Assembly (NCBI GenBank): GCA_023014365.1
Contig: JAEBUN010000001.1
Coordinates: 2,852,001 to 2,916,000 of the forward strand
DNA from: Lepiota brunneoincarnata
Lineage: Eukaryota; Basidiomycota; Agaricomycetes; Agaricales; Agaricaceae
Reading direction: 5' to 3'
DNA: 64,000 nucleotides
In this document: in pieces, positions 1-12,754 of the stretch
Position numbering within the stretch: position 1 is the first letter of the stretch
Layout of the letters: each line of letters begins with the position of its first letter
Notes under the pieces: model-generated
Database searches by the model: none
Seen by the model: the letters and a program-made list of their open reading frames with translations, nothing else
Told to the model about the DNA's origin: nothing
Translations under genes and position numbers: made by a program

Positions 1-1429
1 AGGCCATATTGCGAGGACTGGAGAGAGGAGGAGGAAGGTGCAGAGGAGTCGGAGATACATATATCAAAGTGTCAAGTGGGCTCATTTGGGGCTCGAAAAG
101 ACGCGATATTTTATATGGTGACCCGGCCCATTGGGAGAGAGGGAGCGTCATGCGATCCCACATCCAACAATAGTTCTTATCAGGTCATGTGAACTCTCTC
201 TCTGACCGACCGCCATGCGCACCGCAACGCGATCATGCGTGCTCTACAGGGCCCCACGTCGGAGGAAGGCAATTATAACCAGCGATTGGTCGCAGGTCGC
301 CGAATGGGTTGGTTCGAATCCTTGTTCTGTACAAGTCAATTTCCAATAGTCTGCAGCCCTCTTTCACACGGTCCGCAGAACCCCTCCCACAGGTCACCGA
401 GCAGCAAGTACGTGTACAGAGCCAGTTATGCCAGCAAGCCGACCAGAATCATATCATACGAGCAATGGCTGGGCCAGCAAGGGTCGCAGGTGAAGATCAA
501 AATCACAGATCATCTTCCAAGTAATACAAAAACAATAAATACCGGCCCAATATTGTGTTGGCTACGACTACTATTGTGAGGAAAACAACAGGACCAGAAG
601 GGGGTTACGACGCCGGGGACGACTGGTTGGAGAAACATTGTGGGTCCACGAGTTTCATTAGGTCCTGCAACAACACTTGTAGATTTCTTGCATCCCTTCC
701 CATGTAAATATACAGCCACTCCATGGTGGCGTCTGAGGGGTGCCGGTGAACTGAAATATAGCTACCGGGTGTGTACAACTGGTGAGCAGTGGTACGGCGT
801 AGTGAAGACTGCTTCCAAAAAACAGGCGATGCGATGTGTGGCATATTGTCTTTGTCCAGACAAGTCCGCACCCGCTACTTACCAGGTTGACGACTGGGCA
901 ACAATAGGCGACAACCGAACAGGTGCCTTTTATTGTGCAAATGATCCGCACTAGACACTCAATTCCAAATTACCTCTCCCTTCGCCAACCCTCACAACCC
1001 AAAACGAGAAAGGTCCGATACCAAAGGAGTGCAGGAAGCATCGACAATGTCAGCACAAACAAAGCGTAGTCCCAATAATACCTACATACGACGAGTTACT
1101 ATAGATCTCCCCAATCTCATACCCATCGAAAAAGAAGCGACCCGTAGCGTCCAGAATAGCTCGGCGGTTCTGGACCAGACTTACCCAAGTACTATATTCC
1201 TGATACCCACCACAAACACCCAAGAGTCACACAAAAATCCATGAAAACCACTGATTATTCTCTCGTCAACAGCCAGCTAAATATACATGATTTAACGTAT
1301 GATTATAAATATTTGAATCCACATAGTGGCCAGCGGATTGCCTTGCATCCGTCGAAATTCATTTTTTGAGTTCTACTCTAAAATGAACCAGATAACGAAC
1401 CCGCATCACTCCACAACCCAATCACTAAC
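1..1429. other. No recognisable gene
   Basis: Several short open frames exist on both strands, but none shows a family motif, a signal peptide or a convincing splice pattern. An exact Pol III B-box-like string occurs at 311-321, but no tRNA fold can be built around it. The right part is probably the 3' flank of the GH20 remnant on the minus strand. Confidence 0.5.
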
Positions 1430-1449
1430 CAAGAGAAATCACACGATCT

Positions 1450-3621
1450 TCAGCTTGGACTGCACCCACTGGCCTCCAAGTCCTCCGAATGCAAAGCACA
1501 CCAGTGGGGCTGCAAAGCAATCGCGCTAACATTGCGTTGCACAAATCGATATCTAAGATCGTGTAACCTTCGGAGTGCGTCCGTCGCAGTTGGTCTTGGA
1601 ACTCCCTGACCAGAACACCTCTGCAGAGACCGCTGCACGCGGCCACGCTATGGAATCCAAATTAGACGGGTCAGTTTGTTCGGTCCAAAGTAGTTGTTGT
1701 CCTACGCAACAATTTGAGCTACAACACATTAATGGCGGAGTGTGATGACATACCACCCAGCACGAAGTTTGCGACTTGGTTGGCATCCAGCCCAGCGGCA
1801 GGGTCGAAGGAGTACGCTTTTTTCCAAGTCTTGAAGGGATCACACCAACTTTTGTCTTGGGAAGCCAGTCCAATCGCCAGCCCCACAGTCAAGGTAGAAG
1901 TAGTCAGCGGCAGCGTGGATGAGCCGATAACCTTTCTGAACAACAGAGGTAACATCGTTCTGTGAACCCTTAACCCTAAAAGGTATTGAGTCTGCCGAAA
2001 AGTCGAATCAGAGGCCAAAGACGCACAAAACGATCGTATTCTTGGCTCTCTTCGACAGGGACGGAATATTGTGGACGAGGGCCGACTCTGTCCACAAAAT
2101 AAGTTTACCTTTCCTGGGTAAATGGTATCACACACCTTGCCACACAACAACAGCTTTCTGTTGCTGTTCGAGAGTTTTGTGTGAAGCACTCGTAAAGAGG
2201 TCCAGGGCCGTATCGAAAGATATGCTTTGATTCTCTGGATCCAAATCAGCCTCGAATCCTGTTCGGTCAGGCACGACACCTACTTAAGGCTTGCTGTGTC
2301 TCGCTATCCGTGTCGTAGCAGTGGCTGTTGATCTCATCCCCACCAGTGCTAAAAAGCTTGGACGGGAATATCTTAGTAGCGGCTGTTAACAGACTTATGA
2401 CGAAGTTGATTGTTCCGGGGCTGGCGATGCGAAGCTGGCCAGCGGGAGATTCTAATCAGAAATGTTACAAATCTCACATCAACTCCCAAAAACCAAACGA
2501 ACCAACAGCAAACTGATTCGAAGGGCTGGCCCTGTAACAAGCAACGTCTGCCAGGACGAGAAGCACCAATAGCAGCAGTATGTCCTGGAATATTAATCTC
2601 GACCATTACGTCGATCCCGCGCTTCAAAGCCCAGCCTGTCAGTACCTACAGCAGAGATTAAAAAAAAAGCAAGTATGACATACCGCATTGGCATAGTTAA
2701 TGATTTCTGTAATATCGTCCTGGGCATACACCTCTTCCGGCGAATACGCTCCCTTGTTAGCCAGGGTCTCGAATCCATTAATCTTAAGGGGAAAGGACTG
2801 GGAGTCGACGACGTGCCAGTGGAAGTGATTGATCTATATCGCTGTCTTTAGCAAACAATAAATAGAATGTAGGTGGGAATCAACAAGCCTTGGCCCAGCT
2901 CATCGCGTCCAGAGTACGCTTGATATCCTTTACAGGAAAACTTGGAATGCGAAGTAAGCAAATGCACCATCATCGGTGGGGGACGGTATTACTAGTGACG
3001 AGCAGTATCCAACATGAGTCCACGGTAAGGCTGAAAAACCTTGTGAGTGATACGCAAAACACACCATTACCATAGTAAAACACTCACATAGGCCGGCGAA
3101 TCCTTAATATGAATCGGTGCCTGGTGTACATACGTCGTACCGTTCCAATGGTACAATAGCTGTTCGAACGTCGTCAATCCCCGAAACAGCCCCAACGTTG
3201 AATTCGCCATCAAAACCGCCTTACTACCGTCACCAGGAATCGTCAGCTCATACGCCTCAGATTTCTGTCCCAACGGTTGAATCGCCTCGTAGCTGATATT
3301 CTGTGCCTCATTACCAGGCGCCAGGATCAAGCTGAGCTCGTTGAGTGCAGGCGCGGAGGTAATCTTCTCGGCGGATGAAGCGCCACGATCGGGGGTCAGC
3401 CTCTGAATCTGCAGATTTTTGTTCTGGACGTATGTCTGTGTGCGTGCAATAGCATCGAGGAGGTCCTGGGGGACCAGTTTGCGGTCGGGGAAGTTGGCTG
3501 AGACGTTGAGATCAGATGCCAAGCGCACGTATGTGTTACCGGATGTGAACTCCTTTGGATTGGGCCATACCGCCAGGGCTGAGCTGAGGGAAAGAAGTAA
3601 AGAGAGTAGAGGTAGGTTCAT
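1450..3621 (-). pseudogene. GH20 beta-N-acetylhexosaminidase, degenerate
   Basis: A glycoside hydrolase family 20 exo-beta-N-acetylhexosaminidase, an enzyme that releases GlcNAc from chitin oligomers outside the cell. It starts at 3621 with a signal peptide (MNLPLLSLLLSLSSALAVWP) and the N-terminal GH20b domain (to about 3080). It continues through short exons carrying DTARHYFPVKDIKRTLDAMS, HFHWHVVDSQSFPL, GIDVMVEINIPGHTAAI, FSTGGDEIN (the catalytic Asp-Glu pair), HAAADYFYLDCGAG, QQLLWTEQ, WPRAAVSAEVFW and a C-terminal RLHDLRYRFVQR block ending at 1450. Several introns are good: one (donor GTATGT, acceptor GCGTAG, near 1760-1709) joins VLGG to QQLLWTEQ exactly. But the frame breaks near 2465-2530, near 1855 (GFP to QDKSW) and near 1600 (EVFWSG to the TDALRRLHD frame), with no intron able to repair these. 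One intron would need a GC donor (GCTTGT). I read it as a pseudogene with recognisable catalytic motifs; indel errors are the alternative. Confidence 0.75.
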
Positions 3622-4323
3622 TCCAGCCTTCCGAAAAAAAAATGAGTGGAATGGGTCTCTGCACTTGTGCTTTTAAAATTTCAGGAAGGTCGGGCCCACA
3701 ATCGTTATCGCTATGATTGTTATTGTAAGACAAATTATAGGATCAAGGGGATAGTTGTGACATACATTCTAAGCCCCTGGAGGACTAGAATAGGCTGGTT
3801 GGAGGATAATGCGCTCATGAGATCCTGCTATCGCACCCGTATTGTGGCACCCTCTACTATCTTCCTATGTGAACCATGTACCGACCCTATGAAGGGATTT
3901 GAGGGATGGTCTGTCAGACGGGGAGGTCAGTAGCGTGTAGCCTGCTTCCGAGAGCGGGTGATGCATTCCGTGATGTAGTGATGCCTTGTTTGACGGAGCC
4001 GCTAGTAGTTCATACTTTAGACAATAGAAGGATAATTTGTTTAATTGTCGCCGGGTTGTCAAGGGTCTTTTCGCGGGGTCAGGATAATTATCTCTATGAA
4101 GAAGGATGGACCTTATTTATCTGCACAATTCAAATGCGCGCTACCCTTACCAACCAAAACGAGTATCAAATACTGTTTTCAAAACGCTTGGCACTATATT
4201 GCGGAACGCGCCGATCCTGCAAACAAAAAGTTGGTCGCAAGTGAATGTCCTTCTCGCCAACGGTAATCAAAGGAATATGCTACACACGCTTGGTAGGCGC
4301 TGACATTGCCTAATATTCCTATT
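3622..4323. other. Intergenic region between two minus-strand genes
   Basis: Upstream of the GH20 start and downstream of the MIF4G-like gene. Short frames on both strands show no family resemblance. I see nothing else that can be named. Confidence 0.4.
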
Positions 4324-5447
4324 TTACGCGACATTGTCTTCCAGACTACCACAGATCTTCTCCAACTTTACCTCGTACTCATCGATCAGCTCCGGACGAA
4401 GCCGGTGAAACTCGCACAACTTGTCCAATACGCCGTACAACTCTTGCACAAATGCAGCCTTTTCGCTCGTGGATACTTCCACCCAAAACTCCGTAGAAAC
4501 ATACAAGAGCAAGTGGCCAATCGCGTCAATGTGTTCCAGCAGCAGCGCGTTCTGCAGGGTCAGATCGACGACCTCTTTGACATGGGTGCGCGCTACCATG
4601 TCAGCCTGAAATAGACTTCCAAGAAGTTGGCAAGAGGAGTACGCCGCTTCGAGGTGCCGTCTAGTCACTAAAAAAGATCTTCCGGGGTAGATGCTATAGC
4701 TCGTGTTCCTGAATTTCGTTAGACGGAGGTGTTATGGTGGAAGTCTGACACACATACGGGGTTCCAATAATGATGCCACGCCGTTAAGGCGCTCTCTGAT
4801 ATGCACGAGGCAAAGTATGTTGCCTCCTCGTGTTTGAAAGCATCCAACAACATTCCTTTGATATTGATTGCGCAGGTGGACACAACGATGGGGGACATAC
4901 CCGCCAGCCCGGCAGCCACCAGTTGGTATGCGAGTTCATAGAGGTCGGCGGGGTCCCACTCGTTGCAGAGGATAAGGACACGACAAGCCCGCCCGCATTC
5001 TTCTTCTGATCGGCTGCCTAATACGCCCTGGAGGCGGGGGTACCAGTGTGATATATAGTTCTCCACTGGTGTTGAGCTAGTCGATGACGACCGAGACGAC
5101 TCTGAGGGGACAGAAATTTCCTCCGTATCAAACAAATCTTCTTCAAAATCGGGGCATACACTCGACTCGTCTCCATATTCATCCACGGTATCAAATGAAA
5201 AGCCGAATTCCAGGTCACTCTCCCGGTCGAGGTCCTCAAGGGTCGTGTTAGATGTATTGACCTTGTTGGGAAATTTACCGGAACGGAAGATCGCCAGTAT
5301 GCGTGCTTGTGTTAGGGAACCATCTTGTGTGTGGGACGGTGAGGCGTTTTGCCCCTTCGGAGATGAGAGTGTGAGAATGGGCGAAAGCAGCGTCGAAGCA
5401 TCCACGAGCACGCCAAGCTCGCTTGACCAGATGTTTATATCGGTCAT
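4324..5447 (-). CDS. MIF4G-like helical repeat protein, two exons
   Basis: Exon 1 (5447-4754) and exon 2 (4667-4324) join in phase through an intron with donor GTGTGT and acceptor TTTTTAG, giving 345 residues. The first third is acidic, Ser-rich and probably disordered (runs of E, D and S). The last two thirds are alternating amphipathic helices (for example WDPADLYELAYQLVAAGL, CQLLGSLFQADMVARTHVKE, GHLLLYVSTEFWVEVSTSEK) in the manner of MIF4G or other ARM/HEAT-type domains of translation factors. The helical pattern and an LGxLFxAxM-like motif are what I see; the MIF4G label is family knowledge applied by eye and is not certain. The reading frame is open 76 codons further upstream, but the Met at 5447 is preferred because the upstream part looks like 5' flank. 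The gene is divergent from the lipase at 5844. Confidence 0.6.
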
Positions 5448-5843
5448 TTCGGAGAGGGCGGATGTCGGTGTGGGGCTGGAGTAGTAGGCGGGTGCTCTGG
5501 GATATAAGAGTATGGTAAAGGGGTGCTTCCTTCGTTCTGCGCTGAAGGAACGCCTATTTAATGGTTGAAGAAAACAAAAATGGGGTCCAAAGACGCCGGC
5601 ATTGCATGGCAACGAGGCTGGACATCTAAGCCTATGGGTAAGGCGTAGGTACTGAGGGTGTTGACAGGTATGCAATTGTGCCGGATCATTGTGCCATGTT
5701 GAGAGAAAGACGGTACAATGAAGATCCAGGTGGGAGTGGTTTATCAGTTAACGTGTCGTCGGTGTCACGGGATCAGAGGATCCCCAAACTTCCGGATTAA
5801 AATATTCCGAGAATCAGTGTTATGTCTTTCCCTCCTTCTCACC
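5448..5843. promoter_or_regulatory. Shared divergent promoter region
   Basis: About 0.4 kb separating the minus-strand MIF4G-like gene from the plus-strand lipase, so it should carry both promoters. A TATA-like string (TATATCCC on the minus strand, near 5500) lies about 50 nt upstream of the minus-strand start. No other element is clear. Confidence 0.35.
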
Positions 5844-8232
5844 ATGAACAGCGTCTATGTCCCTGCGCAGGTCGTAGTCTTGCTCAAGAGACTCGCGAAT
5901 GTTGTCGGGACGTTTTCTATCTCCCACCACTACCTTGTTCATAGACGGGCAAATGCAGACGATCAGAGCACCAGGGGCCTAGATGACCTCGTACCTGGAA
6001 TTGCCAACTCCAGGGATCTGACATGCAACGCTCTCGCCAGTCTCAAGGCTATTGATTGGCCTTCTTGGCCGTCCGAAGGCGACTGGAAACACGCAAGGAA
6101 TCGCATCGTAGATAAATGGACGAGCATGTCCAGAGACGTCCGGTCGGGAAAGTATGATGGTCTTCTCCGTGGTGGGCTATTAATTCCAGGTCTTCGTGAT
6201 TCTTGCTCATCCTCCATAATGTCCAGCGGATACACTGTCACTACCGTGGACAGACCGCGCTATCACATGGGCTTCCGTCTTTTCCTTTCAGCTCAACCTC
6301 AATCCCAATGACCCCCAGGATAACCCACCCCCACCTCCGAATCGGAGGCCGGACAAGAAGCGGAACGAAAACCCATTCAAACTATCACTAGCACACGAGC
6401 AGAAACAGTCGCAGCTTCCACCAGACACCATACACCAGCTCCTCGCGAGTCCGGCGTTGTATGACCCACTACTAAAGCCGCGCTTCCCAATTGTGCTTTG
6501 CCACGGCAAGTTCCCTATATCCACAGTTTGACCAAAGACTGATGTTAGCAACATAGGGCTCTATGGCTTTGATACGCGTGGACCAGCATCATTCCCTAGT
6601 ATGCGCGTGCATTACTGGGCTAACGTGCTGAAGATTCTACGAGACAAGGTGGGAGCTGAGGTGATTGTGACATCCGTTCCTGGGTAAGTTGCTGGGTCCC
6701 TATTCTCATGACGCGACAGCTTAGCAGTGGTTGGTAGCACTGGGTCAATAGCCTCTCGAGCAACGCGGCTGGACGAACAATTGCAAGTCAAAGCCAGGGG
6801 CCGTGGCATTAATCTGCTTGCTCACTCGATGGGTGGCTTAGACACCCGCCATCTTATAACCCATATCAAACCCAGCGAATATGCACCTTTGTCTCTAACG
6901 ACGGTCAGCACACCTCACAGGGGAAGTCCCTTTATGGACTGGTGTGCGGTAGGTCGCAAAGCCAGGCAGGAAATTATCATCTGACCTTGCATTAGGAGAA
7001 TATTGGGATCGGTAAACTTAGGCAACAGGAACGCGAACTCGAATATGCACTCAACTATGATCTACCGCTCGACTCCCTAACATCGCATACACCAGAAGGA
7101 GATAGCACTAAGGCCAAATCAGGATCCCCGTTTCTCTCCCTTGCCTTCTCTTCTCTTCCGTCCTCCTTCACCACACTCCTTCTTTCCATCGTTGACTCAC
7201 CGGCATATTCCAATCTCACGTCAACCTACCTCAACAATGTATTCAATCCCGCAACCCCCAACGATCCCAACGTGAAGTACTTCAGTGTTGCCAGTCGACT
7301 GCAGAATATGACCATCTGGCATCCACTCTGGCTACCCAAGTTAGTGCTGGACGAGACGGAGAACACGCAGCGGCTCAAACTTAAAGAAATGTGGGAGCAG
7401 CATCACGAGGAAGGTGGAAGGAATAATGGCGAGATACCTTTATGGGCACAAGAAAGAGAGTGGGGAAACGATGGACTCGTGACTGTACAGAGTGCGAAGT
7501 GGGGAGAGTTCTTGGGAATTATAGAAGGCTGTGACCGTAAGTTTTTCCTCCTACCTTCATGGCCCCTTTCTGAAATATGCTACTACAGACTGGGAAATGA
7601 GAGGAGCGAGGGGGATTGATTTCGAGCTCCCGCTGCTGAATAATCTTGGCTTTGGTTCAGCGTCTCCAAGCAGTGATTCATGGAGTATCATGGACTGGAG
7701 CCGGTTCGTTAGTGCTTGGAGACGGGAGGAACGTATCGAACGAAACGCCCAACTCCAAAGCTCTGCCAGCCGTAGTGATGCTACTGCGCAAGACATACAA
7801 CCGCTCCAAGGGTCACCGCCCTCCACTCAAACACAATCCAGGCAACAACAAGACCGAGCTGTAGAAGAAGACGCTGTCGTTAAAGCTTCTACAGACAAGC
7901 TGTCCATGGTCCTCGATTGGCTCGTCGATCAGATTCCCACACCCGCTAAATCCTTGTCGACATCAGTCTCCAGCCTCAACCTCAATATCAATGCTCCACT
8001 CAAAGCACCAAAGAATGTAGCAGAGGCCGCCAATGAAATGGTTCGAGAGCTGTCGAAGAAAACAGGGTCTGAAAGACAGAATGATGTTGGCGCTGGCGCG
8101 GACGCGACGGCGAATGTGAAGGGTAATGGAAAGGGAAACGGGAAGACCCAGACCAATGAGTTGGCAAGTAAAGAGGACCTGGAGAGATTCTATGTTGCAT
8201 TGTCGAGGAAGTTATACGACGAGGGTCTGTGA
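5844..8232 (+). CDS. TGL2: Tgl2-type triacylglycerol lipase (alpha/beta hydrolase)
   Basis: A lipase of the alpha/beta-hydrolase fold resembling yeast Tgl2, a mitochondrial triacylglycerol lipase. After splicing one reads RFPIVLCHGLYGFDTRGPAS (oxyanion HG), RVHYWANVLKILRD, then GINLLAHSMGGLDTRH with the nucleophile Ser in AHSMGG, STPHRGSPFMDW, and WGNDGLVTVQSAKWGEF followed by a spliced CDHWEMRG that supplies the catalytic His. The C-terminus is a polar tail with Gly/Asn/Lys repeats (GNGKGNGK). Intron 6506-6556 has a GC donor (GCAAGT) and restores CHGLYG exactly. The exon split at CD|HW is also exact, so the gene looks intact from about 6250 onward. The first exon (Met 5844, with KWTSMSRDVRSGKYDG) is less certain because I could not find an in-phase donor to the next exon. 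The start could instead lie within 6240-6300. Confidence 0.75.
6506..6556 (+). other. GC-AG intron in the lipase gene
   Basis: The donor is GCAAGT and the acceptor ATAG. Removing it joins CTTTGCCACG to GGCTCTATGG and yields the conserved LCHGLYGFDTRG in frame. No GT donor nearby gives this protein. Confidence 0.8.
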
Positions 8233-10415
8233 CTGCTGATGTATCCCTCTTTCCACTTTCTCGGAAGGCTCTGCTCGGGTTGTTATGCGTCTGGGCAAGC
8301 GACGCGCTACATATAGCAGGTGCACAGCGCCTCGTTTTCGGATGCTTGCTTCCCCTTTGGCTAGGAGCAGAACCATGGGAGACTGCATCGCGGCTTGTAT
8401 TATCTTGTGTTCTCGTTTTGTAGCATACCATTCTATCTGGGCGATTTTGTTCATTAGACACTCATTTCTATCCCCTTAGGTTTCCTGATTTTTCCAGACC
8501 CTCTATGTCCATTGTTGAGATTTGTTTATTTTATGTTATGTATTTCTCACCATGTTGGTCGGTGTTGGTATGTCGCGAAATTCGAATCCGATTAGGTTAG
8601 CTTGTCTAAACTAAAAGCAAAGCGCTACCGTCGGACTCACCCCCGGCAAAATCAATCAAGGACATGGAAATGCCGCGGTAGTGAAGTTCCCGAGCACTTA
8701 CTTGACGTATATGTGTAAGGGTGGACACATGCAATCATTAGTATCCTAAATCCGTTCTGACACGACGATAAGGGGGAAAACGCTGTTCTTCAGCAATCTG
8801 TCCCTGTGGAAGCCCCAGCCACACAATAAATGCATTGCGAAGCTCGACTGTCATCCAACTCGTATTTCGTATTCAAAGAATCGGATTTGGCAGCCCTAAA
8901 GAGTTCAGGAATGCATGAGAGTATAGTTGTGGAGTTTATGCTGTTCCATCTCAGATGGCTATCTCAATCGCCAAGAAAAGGATACTAACTCTTCGTATAC
9001 TTGTTGGTGTTGCTTAGTTTAGATTCGTATCAACCCTCTGTGTTCCCCGGCAAGCACGTTCGCCCAGTATCAGGAGCACTAGGTGACATGAGGCGTTAGC
9101 CGCGTTGAATAAAATAGCCGTAAGAGTGGCGATACCCTTGCGCTGAGAGCGGGCCGGAAAGAAGGTGTGGTTCCCCAACCCAATAATCTCGGGGATCTGA
9201 TGAGAAGTGGGAGGGGGGGGGGCGATAGAGAGGAAGCCGGCCCTTTCCAAAAACACTGTAGAAAAGAGCGTTCGGGGTTTCGGTCCTGAGCGGCTCAACT
9301 TTGTTGCCCTTAGCTTCAGTGTCCTCGACACGACCTTGAGATTTTCTCGCCCCTACCTCACCGAGTTTAGATCTCTAAGAGTCGCGGGAATGATGATCGC
9401 CGTCGCACCCCGCATTGTTCAACCTGAAGCTGTCTCAAGGTTCGGACTATCATAGTAATAGTAATAGGGTGATGACATCAAACTAGCTCTCACTGAGGCC
9501 AGAGCTGCAGCGGAAATAAACCACGAACACATCGGGCGTGTCACGGAATTTTTTATTCGGATTTGAGTCAAAACTCGATGCAAATTGTCGGAGGTATTTG
9601 TGGACATTGATTGTGGCTGCCTCTGCCAGTTATTGAAACATTGGGGATCAATAAAATGAATATGTTCATTCTGCCGTCGGAGTAGATAGCTCCGTAGTTG
9701 GATTCTCGCTGTATCTATCGACGGCCTGTGCCGGGTACATACACCCAGTAACAAGACAACAGGAGCTGGCAGAACAAAAACCTCTGATGGCTATAAACTT
9801 GGCAGGTTTGACATCATCTAGATGTGACACTGACGTCGTACTCGGTTGTATGTGTTTGATCAAGCAGTGAACCAGTGATATTCGGGTTAGAGGGTCGACA
9901 GAAGCATCAAGCTCGAGTGTGCGTCTGAGGACTATTTTTTGATGGAGGAGGAAGGCGAAAAAGAATCGGGAGCATTAGATGAACAAAGCCAAGTGCGACG
10001 CTTGCAGATCCTAGTTTGGGGTTAGTTTCCGGAGGCGGTGCCAGTGTCTTGTCATATACCGAAATGCTGGCGGTGTCTCTAAACTGACGGGATATGAAGT
10101 ACAGACATCGAGATAGGGGCTTCACTGTATTAAAATAGTTCTCGCCGGAAAAGACCGTGTTTCGAAGGGGGTCTAGGGCGGCTCGAATGGCAGGACGACA
10201 GCGTGTCCAGCTCGTTCTTTAGAGTTTGTGCTTTTTCGATATCTCTAGTCCTAAGCTCTCGAGCGCCAAAACTGGAGGCGCCTGATGGTAATTGAATTTC
10301 TCACAGAAGGTTGGCCAGTGGGAATATTGGGTACCCTTTGGTACGTTTGGGTGGATGTACACGGCCACTCGTACCTCCTACTCACGGACAAGCCTCTTAG
10401 CATACGTTCATCAGC
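8233..10415. other. Gene-poor stretch
   Basis: About 2.2 kb between the lipase stop and the M64 gene. Short frames on both strands (for example 9014-9331 minus, 9419-9754 minus) have no recognisable domains and atypical composition. The first 200 bases should hold the lipase 3' UTR. Nothing else can be supported. Confidence 0.45.
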
Positions 10416-12754
10416 ATGCTGGCTCATGGCGCTCTCCTGTTCTTGAATTTGGCTGTCGCTATCTCCGGTACGTTCGGCGACACGTTGTCTGGTTGATTGG
10501 GGTTACGAATGTTGTACTCTGTCTGGCCAGCATCCCTCGGAGATGCTTCGAGCGATGGAGGTGGAACGGCGATGCAGCAGCCAATGACAATGTTAACGAG
10601 CATAGGAAGGCACTTCTTCGAATGGAGCTTGCAGGTTGCATGGCCCATTAAACAGCTCCTGGTCATCAATTCCGAAACCCTCTTTCTGTCCGTCCGATCA
10701 AAACCGTTAAAGGCTCCGTCTGACTCAGAAATATAGGTATCCGGCCCCCCTCTGGACATCAGGCCGCTTGTCGTGTCAGGACCCCCAGAGAACAGGGTTG
10801 ACCTGGTGTTCTTCTCTGATGGATGTATGAGTTGATACAGCATTCGGGATTCCAAAGTAATCTGGAGACTAAACATGGGTATAGATACTGCACAGGAATC
10901 TGGCAAGTTCTTCACCGATGCCAAGCAACTCGCCGACGACGTGTCGCAGAATCAAACGTTTTACACAGTAAAACCTCTTCTCAATTTTTGGGGAGCCTTC
11001 ACCCCAAGCGAAGAAGTAATTTGCATTCTAGCTTCTCAGAATATGAGGGACGCTCATATATTTTCAGAGCGGTATCGGTGTTGGCGGTGTCCCCAAAAAG
11101 TTGGTCATAGCTACTCGAATCCTCACATCTTCGAGGCTGCGTATTGATAAATGAATCAGTACTCCCTTTGGATTGTACCGTGATGGAACCGAGCTCAGAG
11201 GTGTCTACTACGACAAACCTGAGGTTGCACATGCTGCGTGCGATTCTATGCAAGACCAATGTGACTATCCAATTTTACTGGGTATGTACTAAGCATATCT
11301 TGGAGCGCAGCAGCCGCATTAACGTCTACAGGCAATGACCCATTTTATGGCGGTACGTTCTTGCGCAGTGTTTCGTCATGTCTAATCTGCATAGCTTGAA
11401 TCTCCCTTTGGTACTGTCAGGTCTGGGAGGCGAATTCACGTGCGTTGGATCTTTCTCCTGCTAAGCATCAAATTCTAACGGCAGCCCTAGAGTGATTACA
11501 TCTTCCATTCTCAATGGTCCTCTCGTCCTCCGTCACGAGCTCGGACATTCTATAATCGAGGTCGGGGAAGAATATGATGGGGGCTTTGCATATTTTGGAG
11601 TCAATGCTGCTCATAACTTCTCTGATCCCGTTCCATGGGCCCACTGGCTTTCGAGCCAAGATCTCCATGATCCCGCTACACACAGAATCTCGGGTAACCC
11701 AGACTCCACCTTCAGATCCAAACCCAAATCTGCACCGAAACCCCGAGTCGAGCGCTCCGTTATGCCCATGCAGATATACCCATGGACAATACTCAACACA
11801 ACACAATCCTGGTCCACCAAATTTACATCCTCTGGCACCTTTTCTCGGCACCTCGTCCGCTTCTCGCTTTCGGGTCTCCCTGAAGCTTCGGATCTGCGAG
11901 TTGAACTCGACGGAGTGAATCTTGGGTGGGTGCCGAAGAGGGGTCTGGGTTTAGACCGTTGGCACTATGATATCCACCGGGATGGCGGATTGGAAGGCGG
12001 TGAACATGAACTTAGATTCGTGTTGATGAACCCGGAGAGAGAGGGCGTCGCGCAATTGTGCAGTGCGGAAATTCTAGAATTTGGTGATGAAAACGAGTAA
12101 CCTGTTTTTCCTTGTTATTTTCGAACCTGGGCATAGGGCTGAGACCTCTTTTTTTTCTTTCTTAAAGGTTCATCTCAACGCCTGGACACTACGGAATCTA
12201 CCCAACGTCAGTTATTCGCCCTGACCCCTTTCCCCCTAGTGACTAACTCGCCACTCAAAAACATTTTTTACAGGTTTTCGGACCACAACGAGACTTCCTA
12301 CCGACCCACAAATGAAGATTGTCTTATGCGCATCGTCACCTACCCCCAACTTTTGCAAAGTCTGTATAGAGGGGCTCTGGCTTTCCCTCTTGAAACGCGT
12401 AAACCTCATCGACAGACTTACGGAATCCTGTTCCTCGGCAGAATCGATGAACATGGCTAAAACTCTCACCCTCGACCTCGTCCCACTCGCTCATCTACGG
12501 TCCTCAGGCTCCCTTTCTGATCTTAGCTTGGAGATGTCTGGGAGTACCTGGGTAGATGGGACGATTAACAACGAAGCATATACTATCATATGGAAAAAAG
12601 ACAACGTTACCCTGGACGACTTTTACGAACCGTACGAGTATTACCATCCCCGACGAGCAGTCCCTTGGGCAGTACACCTGTGTCTGTCACGTTTTCTACT
12701 GACGAGGTGCGTGTAGACAAGGATGGGCTTTTGAGCTCGAAGTGTGCAGCATAA
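10416..12754 (+). pseudogene. M64 (IgA peptidase-like) metallopeptidase with frame breaks
   Basis: A zinc metallopeptidase of family M64, secreted in fungi; its substrate here is unknown. A plausible signal peptide starts at 10416 (MLAHGALLFLNLAVAIS) and ends at a GTACGT donor. Later exons give SGPPENRVDLVFFSDG, TFYTVKPLLNFWGAFTP, PFGLYRDGTELRGVYYDKPE, YPILLGNDPFYGGLGGEFT and the zinc site LRHELGHSIIEVGEEYDGG (HExxH plus the downstream Glu/Asp of this family). NRHLVRFSLSGLP-type and RWHYDIHRDGG blocks follow, then NETSYRPTNEDCLMRIV after two good introns. From there the frame breaks: an extra C in a run of five (12343-12347) separates DCLMRIV from NFCKVCIEGLW, and further single-base shifts near 12641 and 12679 are needed to reach VSVTFSTDEVRVDKDG and the stop at 12754. 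The catalytic half is intact and the C-terminal beta domain is broken. A minimal reading is a truncated but possibly active enzyme. Start and first introns are uncertain. Confidence 0.7.

Noticed and set aside
311..321. Exact Pol III B-box string (GGTTCGAATCC), suggesting a tRNA
   Set aside because: The flanking bases cannot form a T-arm of more than two pairs, and no A box, anticodon arm or acceptor stem fits.
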